This document shows, in pieces, positions 6,004 through 14,403 of a stretch of 21,102 nt of DNA. A model generated the notes under the pieces. The model was not told where the DNA came from, did no database searches, and saw nothing but the letters and a program-made list of their open reading frames with translations. The translations under genes were made by a program, and so were the position numbers. Positions within the stretch are counted from its first letter, which is position 1, and every line of letters begins with the position of its first letter. Source of the stretch: JAAYCO01 sp964632015 (lineage in GTDB: Bacteria; Planctomycetota; Phycisphaerae; SM23-33); assembly GCA_964632015.1 (NCBI GenBank), contig CAZWAT010000027.1, forward strand, positions 1-21,102. The letters run 5' to 3'.

Positions 6004-9000
6004 ATGATTCAGCTGCGTACCATCATTTTGTCGGCTATAACTGCGCTTGTTCTTGTGACCGCTGCCAGCGCCACTGAAGACAGCCGCCCCACCTATACCG
6101 CATACCGTCTGGCTTCGCCCCCCACCATTGACGGCGATCTGTCTGATTGGCCTGATCTGGAACCGCTGTTTATCGGGCGGGAATCCGACGTTGCCAGCGG
6201 CGATTGGTCCGGACCTGACGACCTCTCGGCCTCGATACGTATTGCTTGGGACGACGCAGCCGTTTATTTCGCCATCCATGTGCGCGACGATGAGGTTATT
6301 CAGAATCTACCCGACGCGCAAGCCTCACGCATCTGGTCGCAGGACTGCATCCAATGGGCCATCGACATTGGCGGCACCGGAGAAAGCTACGACTACGAAT
6401 ATGGATTCGGACGCACGCAGGACGGCCCTTGCGTGTACCGGTGGCAAGTCTCGGGGGGACTTGTTCCCGGACGCACGCGACAGGTGGACTTGGCCGTGAA
6501 ACAAACCGATGACGGGCTGATCTACGAAGCCGCCGTTTGGCTGGGTCAACTTCTCCGGCTCGACCCTCATTCGCATCGCAAGATCGGTTTTACGATCGTC
6601 GTGCAGGATCTCGACTCCTCCGGGCGTACAACACTACAGTGGACGCCGGGAATCACATCCGGCAAGGTGCCCCAACTTTTCGGCAGGTTGATCTTTTCAG
6701 ACTCTACCGCGGGAACGGCCAACAGCAATCTGCTTTTGTCGGGGCGGTCACAATTGACTTCTGAACCTGCTTTCTATCATGTGATCATTCCCGGCTCGAA
6801 GACTCCAGGAGAAATCGCATGGCGACTGGTAGATGAGACCGGGCGGGAGGTTGTCTCTGGTGTGGAGACAGATAGAACCCGCAGCGCCGGCGTGACGACC
6901 GCAAGGTTTCAAATCAATCCGAACGACATCATCCCGGGCCGATATACGCTCGACGTTGTTGTCGCAGGTACCAGCGATGTTCCAGACCGCCACGCCACGT
7001 TGCCCCTCGAGCGCATCGCCACCGAGCGCACCGGTAAGCTGATATCGCAAATTGCCGCCCTTCGCCAACATCTGAAATCAACAATCGCTCAAGCCGAGTC
7101 GGTTGGAATCGAAACCGCCTACGCCCTGGCTGCGGTAACCGTCTCGGAGGTATTCGAACCATTCCACGAGGAGGATCTGAAGAAGAACCGCGACGCGCTG
7201 GTCTTGCGCAACCTCGAATATCTCGCTCAATCGCTTGCCGAACACAAAACCGATCTTGAACGCCAGATTCGCGACGGCGCCGATGGGTGGCGCCGAGTTC
7301 CCAGACCGGACATGACCAAACTCCGGCTGCACAATGGTGAATTCTATGTGGACGACGAGCCTGTCATGCTCGCCGGACCCATGACGTGGATGTGGCAGAT
7401 CTACCGAAGCCGCGACGTCCTGCCTAAGCTGGGCTTCAACGCCGCCCGCATTGGCCTGGAACCTCGCCCGCTATATGACGAGTATGGATATCTGCGGGAC
7501 GATATTCCCTGGTCACAGACCCGCAGGCTCGTCGACTCGCTTCCTCGCGAAGGCGTGGCCGTCGGAACCACCACGCCGCTGTACTCGCAGATCTGGCAGG
7601 GTATGCGACGAAGGGGAAACATGACACACGAGGATATGCGCAGTGAGTATGCATCTTTCGTGGAGCTGATGACTCGAAGAATCGGAAAGGGAAAGGTGTT
7701 TCTGCACGAGATCGCTGCGGAGGGACAGCGTCCGCCTGTGTTCTTCGACCAGCATCGCCACCTGAAACCATACCAGGACTGGCTGAAACAAGAGTATGGA
7801 AGCATCGAGGAATACAACCGCGCGTGCGGGACGGATTTCCCCGAGTTCTCAGCAGTGGATTTTCCACCGGAGAACGCCGAGAACCCGGCGCGCAAGTTTG
7901 ATCGCCAGGTCTTCCTTCAGCGCCTTGTATCCGATGAACTGGTCTGGGCCGCCGACCAGGTGCGTCAACTCGATCCTGGCGTTCTGGTGGCGGGGTATCC
8001 ATCGTGGCTGATGATGGACGACGAAGGCGATTTTTACGACAAACCGATAGACGCTGAACTGGATCTGCGAGCGTTTGACATCTGCGACGCCGATACCGCG
8101 GGCGCATTCGCCACACGCCGCTATGCGATGCACACCATCCACTGGCTGGCGATGTACCGCGATCTCATGGTCGGCCTGGCGCCGGGAATGGCGCAGTTCG
8201 ATGGCGAGTTCCATTATGTCAACGAGCGCAGAGCTTACCCGCCCGGGTGGTCAGCGGCAATGTACTTCCAGGCGACGGTACACGGAATGTCCGGAAGTTT
8301 CTTCTGGGTCTGGCATCGTCGAGACTCACTCGACTCGGCCGTGCTGATGGACGCCCAGGTCTGCACCGAAACAACCCGCGCCATCCTTGATTTGCGCCGA
8401 CTCGCCCGCGAGATGGTAGCGTTTCACAAGGCCCCGGCGAAGGTGGCAATTCTCTACTCGCACCGCAGCACACCCCACGCCACCGAGCCTTCGCGCAAAG
8501 CATCGCCCCACCACTTTGGCCCAACCGTCTCAACGCATCTCAAGCAATTGAATTACGTGTATGAGGGACTTTTCTTTGAAGGTTTCAAAGTGGGGTTCAT
8601 CAGCGAGCGAGGCGTCGAGCAGGGCCGCCTCGATCAGTTCGACATGCTGATCGTTCCCGCGGCGACGCACGTTTCTGACGAGGTAGTCGAGCTTGTAAAC
8701 GCCTACGCTGCAACCAACCCCACCGTGCTGGTGGGGCCATGTTTCACGCACGATCACCGGTCCCGGCAGCGCCAAGGTGGCATGAAATCTGGTACCCGAT
8801 TAGCGGAGTTCTCCGACGACACCGACGCACGCCGCAGGCTTCGCCAGATGACCATGCAGTTGCGCCCCAGGGTACAGGTAGCCACGCCCAGCGAAGGGCG
8901 CCCCTGCGTGGAATGGCGTTACGCCCGCACGTGCGACGACACTGCCGATCTGCTCTATCTGCTGAATATCGGGCATGACCCCACCAATGTGCTGCTGCAC

Positions 9001-9108
9001 CGAGACGGCGAGCCCGTGAGCGGAACCGATCTGCTGACCGACGAACGCATCGGACCCAACCTTACGCTGCCAAGCGTGGGCCTTCGCATAATTCGCCTGG
9101 AGGATTAG
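6004..9108 (+). CDS. Exported glycosidase with CBM9-like N-terminal domain and GH42-like catalytic region
   Basis: A 1034-residue protein with a signal peptide (hydrophobic core residues 6-22, TAASA cut region). Residues about 30-230 resemble a CBM9-type carbohydrate-binding domain (PTIDGDLSDWPDL, IRIAWDDAAVYFAIHVRDDEV, WSQDCIQWAID). Residues about 240-430 hold beta-rich and helical linkers. From residue 437 (LRLHNGEFYVDDEPVMLAGPM) to about 800 is a TIM-barrel glycosidase with GH42-like features: a YQDWLKQEYGSIEEYNRACGTDF stretch, a candidate acid/base E569 and a candidate nucleophile E735 in FDGEFHY. Residues about 811-930 look like the class I glutamine-amidotransferase-like fold of GH42 trimerisation domains, followed by a small beta domain. 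The residue before E569 is His (H568) where clan GH-A enzymes usually have Asn. GAGG lies seven bases before the start. Substrate unknown; beta-galactosidase activity should not be assumed. Confidence 0.75.
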   Translation: MIQLRTIILSAITALVLVTAASATEDSRPTYTAYRLASPPTIDGDLSDWPDLEPLFIGRESDVASGDWSGPDDLSASIRIAWDDAAVYFAIHVRDDEVIQNLPDAQASRIWSQDCIQWAIDIGGTGESYDYEYGFGRTQDGPCVYRWQVSGGLVPGRTRQVDLAVKQTDDGLIYEAAVWLGQLLRLDPHSHRKIGFTIVVQDLDSSGRTTLQWTPGITSGKVPQLFGRLIFSDSTAGTANSNLLLSGRSQLTSEPAFYHVIIPGSKTPGEIAWRLVDETGREVVSGVETDRTRSAGVTTARFQINPNDIIPGRYTLDVVVAGTSDVPDRHATLPLERIATERTGKLISQIAALRQHLKSTIAQAESVGIETAYALAAVTVSEVFEPFHEEDLKKNRDALVLRNLEYLAQSLAEHKTDLERQIRDGADGWRRVPRPDMTKLRLHNGEFYVDDEPVMLAGPMTWMWQIYRSRDVLPKLGFNAARIGLEPRPLYDEYGYLRDDIPWSQTRRLVDSLPREGVAVGTTTPLYSQIWQGMRRRGNMTHEDMRSEYASFVELMTRRIGKGKVFLHEIAAEGQRPPVFFDQHRHLKPYQDWLKQEYGSIEEYNRACGTDFPEFSAVDFPPENAENPARKFDRQVFLQRLVSDELVWAADQVRQLDPGVLVAGYPSWLMMDDEGDFYDKPIDAELDLRAFDICDADTAGAFATRRYAMHTIHWLAMYRDLMVGLAPGMAQFDGEFHYVNERRAYPPGWSAAMYFQATVHGMSGSFFWVWHRRDSLDSAVLMDAQVCTETTRAILDLRRLAREMVAFHKAPAKVAILYSHRSTPHATEPSRKASPHHFGPTVSTHLKQLNYVYEGLFFEGFKVGFISERGVEQGRLDQFDMLIVPAATHVSDEVVELVNAYAATNPTVLVGPCFTHDHRSRQRQGGMKSGTRLAEFSDDTDARRRLRQMTMQLRPRVQVATPSEGRPCVEWRYARTCDDTADLLYLLNIGHDPTNVLLHRDGEPVSGTDLLTDERIGPNLTLPSVGLRIIRLED

Positions 9109-9297
9109 CATCCACGACCATATATCCTGTCCGCGCGAAGGTGCATCCGCCACGCCTATTTGAGGCTCCAACCTGCATTGGAATCAAGGCCGAGTTATCC
9201 GGCCGAGCGTTCCGTTTTATATTACTCGCCAGACAGTCATTGAGTTTATACTGAATAATCAGCTAACGCTCGATTTAATAATCAAAGGTGACTATCC
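9109..9297 (+). promoter_or_regulatory. Intergenic region upstream of the alpha-mannosidase gene
   Basis: This 189-base gap holds several A/T-rich -10-like boxes (TATATT at 9218-9223, TATACT at 9247-9252) but no matching strong -35 box, so the promoter is uncertain. A GGCCG/CGGCC inverted repeat (9188-9192 with 9200-9204) could be a weak end for the upstream transcript. The near-palindrome TGAATAATCAG (9252-9262) recurs almost unchanged upstream of the dehydrogenase gene (12495-12505). Confidence 0.35.
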
Positions 9298-12200
9298 ATG
9301 CTCAGGCATCCCGTATATACCCGCGACCGCGTCAGGCAACTTGTAGACAAGCTCGGATCGAGGATCTACAGCGACAAGGTGGCGGTGGTAGAGTTGGTTG
9401 TTGCCGGACCGACTGATCGAATTACTTATGACGAGGCACAGAAGCTTTCTGAGTTCCGCCAGGCAAAGCTGGGCGATCAGTTCGGGCCACCTTGGGCAAC
9501 CTTCTGGTTTCGTGGCAAGGTGGATGTTCCCGCCGATTGGAAAGGCGATCGAGTTGACCTGCTCTGGGACAGCCAAAGCGAAGCCACACTCTGGATCGAT
9601 GGCAGGAGCATACAAGGGCTCAACATGAACCAGGGCAACCGTCCAGATGCGGTTGTTTTAGCTGAAGCACGTGGGGGCGAAACGCTCACATTTCAGATCG
9701 AGATGGCGTGCAATAACAAATTCGGCATAAGCAAAGGGGATGGCCTGCTTATGCAATCAGACCCGATCAGCCCGTTCCATCTGCGCAGATGCGAACTTGC
9801 ACGCTTCGATCCACAGGCGTGGGATCTTTACTACGATGCAGTCACCCTTGTGCAGCTCGAACAGAACCTGCAAAAGGATAGCTCCTCAAGTGATCATTCC
9901 TGGCAGGGACTTCTGCTAAGCGAACTCAACCGCTTGGCTAACACGATCGATCTCGATGATCGCTCGACCTGGCCTGCCGCGAAAGAGATACTCAAGAAGC
10001 TTTATGAAAACCGCAACGCATCGCGCGCGTTCGAGCTTACCGCCATCGGCCACGCACATATCGACTGCGCCTGGCTCTGGCCGCTGGCCGAGACCCACCG
10101 CAAGTGTGTACGCAGCTTCTCAACAGCAACCACCTACATGCGAGACTACCCGGAGTACCGCTTTGCATGCAGCCAGGCCTATCAATACGAGTACATCAAG
10201 CAACACCACAAGGATTTGTATCAGCGGATCCGCGATTGCGTTGCCTCCGGGCAATGGGTACCCGTTGGCGGTACGTGGGTCGAACCTGACTGCAACATTC
10301 CCTCGGGTGAAGCGTTATGCAGGCAATTCCTCTTCGGTCAGCGTTTCTTCGAACGCGAATTTGGTAGAAGATGCAAGGAGTTCTGGAATCCCGATGTCTT
10401 TGGCTATAACGGTCAGTTACCGCAGATAATGCGCTTAGCGGGCATCGAACGATTCCTCACGCAGAAGCTAAGCTGGAACCGCTTCAACACGCCCCACCAC
10501 CACACGTTCACCTGGCGTGCAATTGATGGTAGCGAAGTGCTGACACACTTTCCTCCTGCTGACAGCTATAACGCCATGGGCCAGAACGATGGCCTGGGCG
10601 AGGTTGAATGGATAAGGCGCAGTGCCCGCGAATACCGCGATCATGATCGCTCGCACGAGGGCATTATGCTTTATGGCTTCGGTGACGGTGGCGGCGGACC
10701 TACCAAACACATGCTCGAAATCATACGCAGATCCGCAGACCTGCAAGGTCTGCCTCGAACACAGCAGAGGTCAAGCGATGAGTTCTTCGAAAGACTTGAG
10801 AAGGACTGCGCGGATCGGCCGCTGATGATCGGTGAGCTTTATCTCGAATATCATCGCGGAACTTACACCAGCCAGGCACAAACAAAGAAGAACAATCGCA
10901 AGGCCCAACAGCTTCTGCACGACCTTGAGTTGGTAAGTGTGCTCGCTCACAAGCATGCGGCAGTTGCTTATCCGCGCGAAGCACTGGAAAGAATGTGGAA
11001 GATTGTGCTGCTCAACCAGTTCCACGACATCCTTCCGGGCAGTTCCATCAAGCAGGTATACGAAGACGCCGATGCACAATATGCGCAGGTCTTCGCCGAA
11101 GGGCAAAATCTGGTAGACCAGGCCTTGGGAACAGGCAGCGACATGCTTAACACCATCGGCGTTGCCAGACATGAAGTGGTAGAAACCGACGGCAAGCTCA
11201 AGACTGTTACCGCGCAACCGTTCGCTCTTGCCAGCAAAGCTTCAGATGCCAAGCCAGTATCACTCTTGTTCAATTCAGATAAGTACGTTATTGCCAACGA
11301 ACATATCCGCGCAGTCTTTACACAAGGCGGTCGACTTGTCAGCCTGCTTCGACAAGGCGACGACCGCGAAGTTGTCGCAGGTCAAGCCAACATTCTCGAA
11401 ATCTATGACGATCATCCGACAAACTTTGACGCCTGGGATGTCGACCCGTTCCACATCGAAACAAGACAAATCTGCCCCGAAGCACAGTCGCACAAACTGG
11501 TGCGAAGAGACCCCCTGCGTGGCGAAGTGGCGTTCAGCTACCGCTTTGGCAAGGCAAGCACGATGCAGCAGGTCGTCCAATTGGATGCCGGGGCACGTCG
11601 ATTGGAAATACACTGCCATGTCGATTGGCATGAAGACAATAAAATGCTCAAACTCGCGTATCCTGTAAATGTCATTGCCATGAACGCGACATACGAAATG
11701 CAGTTCGGTGATGTGGAAAGGCCAACGCACTACAACACACCCTATGACCTGGCGAGATATGAAGTGCCCATGCATCGCTGGTTCGACCTTTCAGAACATG
11801 GCCTGGGCATGGCAATTCTCAACGACTGCAAATACGGGGGAAGCGTCTACGATAACGTCATGCGACTCAGCCTGCTGCGTGCACCAGCTTCACCTGACCC
11901 TACCTGCGACAGAGGTGAACACCGTTTCTCACTGGCTCTCATGCCTCATGCCGGCAACTGGCGTAACGCAGGCGTTGTGGCGGAAGCACTGCGATTCAAC
12001 TATCCACTGCGATTCGTTGATGCTCAGCGGCTGCCCGGTGGCTCACTGGCTCATGTAGACACGACCAACCTGATAATCGACACCATCAAGAAGGCTGAGG
12101 ACAGCGACGACTTGGTGATTCGGCTTTACGAATGTCACGGGGCACGAGGGGTCGCAACTCTGTGCCTTGCCGAACCACCAGCCAGGGCAGTGCTCTCCAA

Positions 12201-12312
12201 CATACTCGAAGATGAACAGAGTGAACTGCAGGTACAAGGCAGCAATATCCGCATCTACTATCAGCCCAGACAGGTAATCACGATTTTGGTGACTCCCACA
12301 AGCAATTCATAG
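9298..12312 (+). CDS. Alpha-mannosidase, glycoside hydrolase family 38
   Basis: Hydrolyses alpha-linked mannose from the non-reducing end of mannosides or glycoprotein-type glycans by a retaining, zinc-dependent mechanism. The 1004-residue protein has no signal peptide and is probably cytosolic. Its layout is the long bacterial and vacuolar type: an N-terminal beta-sandwich domain (about 1-240), the catalytic domain opening with TAIGHAHIDCAWLWP, where H254 and D256 are zinc ligands, the nucleophile D366 in WNPDVFGY, a helical domain with the zinc-binding LNQFHDILPGSS segment (H576, D577), then C-terminal beta domains. All expected active-site residues are present, so it should be active. AAAGGTG lies seven bases upstream of the start. 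It follows the exported glycosidase by 189 bases. Without a transporter nearby, how its substrate enters the cell is open. Confidence 0.95.
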   Translation: MLRHPVYTRDRVRQLVDKLGSRIYSDKVAVVELVVAGPTDRITYDEAQKLSEFRQAKLGDQFGPPWATFWFRGKVDVPADWKGDRVDLLWDSQSEATLWIDGRSIQGLNMNQGNRPDAVVLAEARGGETLTFQIEMACNNKFGISKGDGLLMQSDPISPFHLRRCELARFDPQAWDLYYDAVTLVQLEQNLQKDSSSSDHSWQGLLLSELNRLANTIDLDDRSTWPAAKEILKKLYENRNASRAFELTAIGHAHIDCAWLWPLAETHRKCVRSFSTATTYMRDYPEYRFACSQAYQYEYIKQHHKDLYQRIRDCVASGQWVPVGGTWVEPDCNIPSGEALCRQFLFGQRFFEREFGRRCKEFWNPDVFGYNGQLPQIMRLAGIERFLTQKLSWNRFNTPHHHTFTWRAIDGSEVLTHFPPADSYNAMGQNDGLGEVEWIRRSAREYRDHDRSHEGIMLYGFGDGGGGPTKHMLEIIRRSADLQGLPRTQQRSSDEFFERLEKDCADRPLMIGELYLEYHRGTYTSQAQTKKNNRKAQQLLHDLELVSVLAHKHAAVAYPREALERMWKIVLLNQFHDILPGSSIKQVYEDADAQYAQVFAEGQNLVDQALGTGSDMLNTIGVARHEVVETDGKLKTVTAQPFALASKASDAKPVSLLFNSDKYVIANEHIRAVFTQGGRLVSLLRQGDDREVVAGQANILEIYDDHPTNFDAWDVDPFHIETRQICPEAQSHKLVRRDPLRGEVAFSYRFGKASTMQQVVQLDAGARRLEIHCHVDWHEDNKMLKLAYPVNVIAMNATYEMQFGDVERPTHYNTPYDLARYEVPMHRWFDLSEHGLGMAILNDCKYGGSVYDNVMRLSLLRAPASPDPTCDRGEHRFSLALMPHAGNWRNAGVVAEALRFNYPLRFVDAQRLPGGSLAHVDTTNLIIDTIKKAEDSDDLVIRLYECHGARGVATLCLAEPPARAVLSNILEDEQSELQVQGSNIRIYYQPRQVITILVTPTSNS

Positions 12313-12326
12313 TGAATTACATGACA

Positions 12327-12349
12327 TGTGTTGAACACAATCTTTTTTT
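12327..12349 (+). terminator. Weak terminator-like element after the alpha-mannosidase gene
   Basis: TGTGT (12327-12331) can pair with ACACA (12335-12339) around a three-base loop and is followed two bases on by seven T residues. The T run is good but the stem is short and poor in GC, so termination here is only possible. Confidence 0.3.
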
Positions 12350-12494
12350 GCACGGACAGTTCAGGAAGCAAGCCTCAAGGCGCAAATCGATCATAAAGTG
12401 GGCGTACAACCAAGACACATCCTGCCTCTGCAATCAATATGTCCCTGCTGCAAGCGTTCAGCGGCACCTCCGAAGTGTTTACATGCTGTTGTAT

Positions 12495-12505
12495 TGAATA
12501 TTCAG
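12495..12505. promoter_or_regulatory. Palindromic site upstream of the dehydrogenase promoter, possible operator
   Basis: TGAATATTCA (12495-12504) is a perfect ten-base palindrome, and the following G makes an 11-base match, with one change, to TGAATAATCAG at 9252-9262 before the alpha-mannosidase gene. It could be a shared operator for the two genes. Short A/T-rich palindromes can arise by chance. Confidence 0.3.
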
Positions 12506-12541
12506 ACTTTGCCGTTGACTTGAGTGGCCCAAACGATCTAA

Positions 12542-12571
12542 TGACCTTTTTGATAGCTTTTACGTTATAAT
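12542..12571 (+). promoter_or_regulatory. Probable promoter of the Gfo/Idh/MocA gene
   Basis: A perfect -10 box TATAAT (12566-12571) is preceded at 18 bases by only a weak -35-like TGACCT (12542-12547). Transcription from here would start near 12578, giving a leader of about 60 bases before the start codon. A separate promoter fits the long gap after the alpha-mannosidase gene. Confidence 0.5.
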
Positions 12572-12622
12572 CTCAAGATCGTCTCCAAGGCAGCGTGCGT
12601 GGGACGATAATGTACTTCACTT

Positions 12623-12629
12623 GGAAGGA
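12623..12629 (+). promoter_or_regulatory. Ribosome-binding site that decides the dehydrogenase start
   Basis: GGAAGGA at 12623-12629 runs directly into ATG 12629 and so cannot serve that codon. It lies eight bases before the in-frame GTG 12638, which is a normal spacing. Confidence 0.55.
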
Positions 12630-12637
12630 TGAATACT

Positions 12638-13789
12638 GTGACAGTCGGCGTTGGAATGATCGGTTGTGGTGGAATGGGTATTTCAGTTGCCAGGCACCTG
12701 CTGGCGCAGGCTCCCGATGTAGAGCTTCGGGGCATGTTCGACCCGCTTGAAGACGCAATCAATTCTGCCAAGAAACAACTTAACGTTGATCCCAAGGTCT
12801 ATAACGACTATCACGAACTCCTGGCCAGCGACGACATTCAGTGGGTACTCATCGCGTCGTGGAACTGTCACCATTCTCAACAGGTACTCGATGCCTTTGA
12901 CGCGGGCAAGCATGTATTCTGCCAAAAACCCCTGGGCATCACCCCGGAAGAATGCATTGCGATGTATCGGCGATGGAAGAAGACCAACCTCATGTTCAGC
13001 ATTGGTTTCACGCTTCGATATTCGCCCCATTACCGAAAGATCAACAGCTTGATTCGCGAAGGCGCCATCGGAGACATCATCAGTTTCGAGTTCAACGAGA
13101 CTCTTGATTTTAACCATGGTGGGTACATCATGGGCGACTGGCGTCGGCTGAGGGAATACGCCGGAACACACCTTCTGGAGAAGTGTTGCCATGACCTGGA
13201 CCTTGCAAACTGGATGGTCGACAGCAAGGCGAAACGAGTGGCAAGCTTCGGTGGATTGAACTTCTTCAAGCCCGAAAACGCCTATCACATTGAACGCTTG
13301 GGCAAGAATAAAGACGGCGTTGACGCTTATCGAACCTGGCAACACAAGTCGAACAAGTTCGGCCCGTCGATGAATCCGTTTACGTCCGACAAGGACATCA
13401 TCGACAACCAGGTCGCCATCATCGAATATGAAAACGGCGTCAGGGCAACATTCCACACCAACTGCAATACGGGCCTTCCCGAACGCAGAATGTACGTCTG
13501 CGGCACCGAGGGAACGATCCGTAGCGACGTGCGCAACGGGCAGCTTCAGGTTTGTCGCATCGGGTTCGATACCGAAGTGGAAGACGTCCAGGCCATAAAA
13601 GGCGAAGGTCACGGCGGTGGAGATAGCGTTCTTGCCAAGGAGCTTGCAGACAGCATGCTCAAGGGTGCCGCGCCCGCTGCGGGAATCGAGGACGGACTCT
13701 TCTCGTCGTTCACCGCCTTCGCAATAGACGAGGCGATGGACAACGGAACAATCATCGACCTCGAAAAATATTACGCCATGCTGAAGTGA
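12638..13789 (+). CDS. Gfo/Idh/MocA family oxidoreductase
   Basis: A cytosolic NAD(P)-dependent dehydrogenase of about 383 residues. The N-terminal Rossmann fold carries the dinucleotide-binding motif GMIGCGGMG (residues 6-14). The family's usual EKP motif appears here as CQKPL, with the conserved Lys at K97 and Gln in place of Glu. The C-terminal domain holds the conserved His of LLEKCCHDLDLANWM (H185) and ends normally. Members oxidise sugars, inositols, sugar nucleotides or their derivatives, often in catabolic clusters; the substrate here cannot be told from sequence. The start is taken as GTG 12638 because the ribosome-binding site abuts the upstream ATG 12629; the ATG adds only three residues. 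It has its own promoter-like sequence and closes the plus-strand glycan locus. Confidence 0.9.
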   Translation: MTVGVGMIGCGGMGISVARHLLAQAPDVELRGMFDPLEDAINSAKKQLNVDPKVYNDYHELLASDDIQWVLIASWNCHHSQQVLDAFDAGKHVFCQKPLGITPEECIAMYRRWKKTNLMFSIGFTLRYSPHYRKINSLIREGAIGDIISFEFNETLDFNHGGYIMGDWRRLREYAGTHLLEKCCHDLDLANWMVDSKAKRVASFGGLNFFKPENAYHIERLGKNKDGVDAYRTWQHKSNKFGPSMNPFTSDKDIIDNQVAIIEYENGVRATFHTNCNTGLPERRMYVCGTEGTIRSDVRNGQLQVCRIGFDTEVEDVQAIKGEGHGGGDSVLAKELADSMLKGAAPAAGIEDGLFSSFTAFAIDEAMDNGTIIDLEKYYAMLK

Positions 13790-13989
13790 TACCACCCGCG
13801 CCGCCGCCTCGTTGTCGTGCGACTCAATCTCTATCCGCAGGTAGTACGTGCGTATGGGCGGCCCGGAGATTGCATCCATGTTGGCGCCAAGATCCGCCTG
13901 GGCTACATGCCCCCCTACACCTTTGGCCACTTGTAACACGCCCGCACAAAATTGGATCAATCAAGCCGGTTCGTAGCACTATTGACAGG

Positions 13990-14403
13990 TTACTCCCCCA
14001 TCGCCTTGATGACCAGGCGTTTGGGGCGCATTCCATCGAATTCCGCATAGTACACCGCCTGCCACGGGCCCAGGTCAAGCCTGCCGGCTGTTACAGGCAG
14101 GATAACCTGATGGTGCACAAGCAGGTTCTTAAGATGGGCATCTCCGTTGGTTTCGCCCGTTCGGTGATGCCTGTAGTCATCGCGGTACGGCGCCAGGCCT
14201 TCGAGCCACTCATCAATGTCCTCAATCAGGCCGGACTCGGCGTCATTGACAAACACGCCGGCGGTGATATGCATTGCCGAGACAAGCACAATGCCCTCCT
14301 TGATGCCGCTGTCGCTGACAACCTTTTCAACCTTATCGGTAATTAGCACGTACTGGCGTTTTGTGGGGGTGTTGAACGTAAGATATTCAGTCTTGAATTT
14401 CAT
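13990..14403 (-). CDS. YjbQ/UPF0047 family protein
   Basis: A small protein of 137 residues with the YjbQ fold. Visible family features are the EGIVLVSAMHITAGVFVNDAESGLIEDIDEWLE segment with a conserved His, GDAHLKNLLVHHQVILPVTAGRLDLGPWQAVYYAEFDG, and the short C-terminal strand KRLVIKAMGE. Members are often annotated as secondary thiamine-phosphate synthases because some complement thiamine phosphate synthase loss, but the physiological role is not settled. ATG 14403 is chosen because AGAGGA lies seven bases upstream; a longer frame to 14466 adds 21 residues that would include the promoter. It is transcribed toward the dehydrogenase gene and away from the sensor kinase, with no obvious tie to either. 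Confidence 0.9.
   Translation of the reverse strand: MKFKTEYLTFNTPTKRQYVLITDKVEKVVSDSGIKEGIVLVSAMHITAGVFVNDAESGLIEDIDEWLEGLAPYRDDYRHHRTGETNGDAHLKNLLVHHQVILPVTAGRLDLGPWQAVYYAEFDGMRPKRLVIKAMGE

Larger units (their letters stand above)
12313..12637. other. Intergenic region between alpha-mannosidase and dehydrogenase genes
   Basis: These 325 bases contain no gene I can support; a 61-codon frame at 12312-12497 has no recognisable features. The region contains a weak terminator-like element near the left end, a perfect ten-base palindrome TGAATATTCA (12495-12504) and a promoter-like -10 box near 12566. Confidence 0.6.

Noticed and set aside
7436..8116. Long open frames on the minus strand inside the exported glycosidase gene
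   Set aside because: Their translations are rich in Arg and Pro, show no domain, and overlap a well-supported gene; typical of GC-rich antisense frames.
3133..12507. TTCAGAC as a regulon-wide operator motif
   Set aside because: The seven-base core also occurs inside genes (for example near 3341, 4458, 6697 and 19516), about as often as expected by chance, so on its own it is not evidence of an operator.
12683..13960. A 425-codon open frame on the minus strand opposite the dehydrogenase gene
   Set aside because: It is a shadow of a strongly supported plus-strand gene whose full domain pattern and active-site residues are intact.
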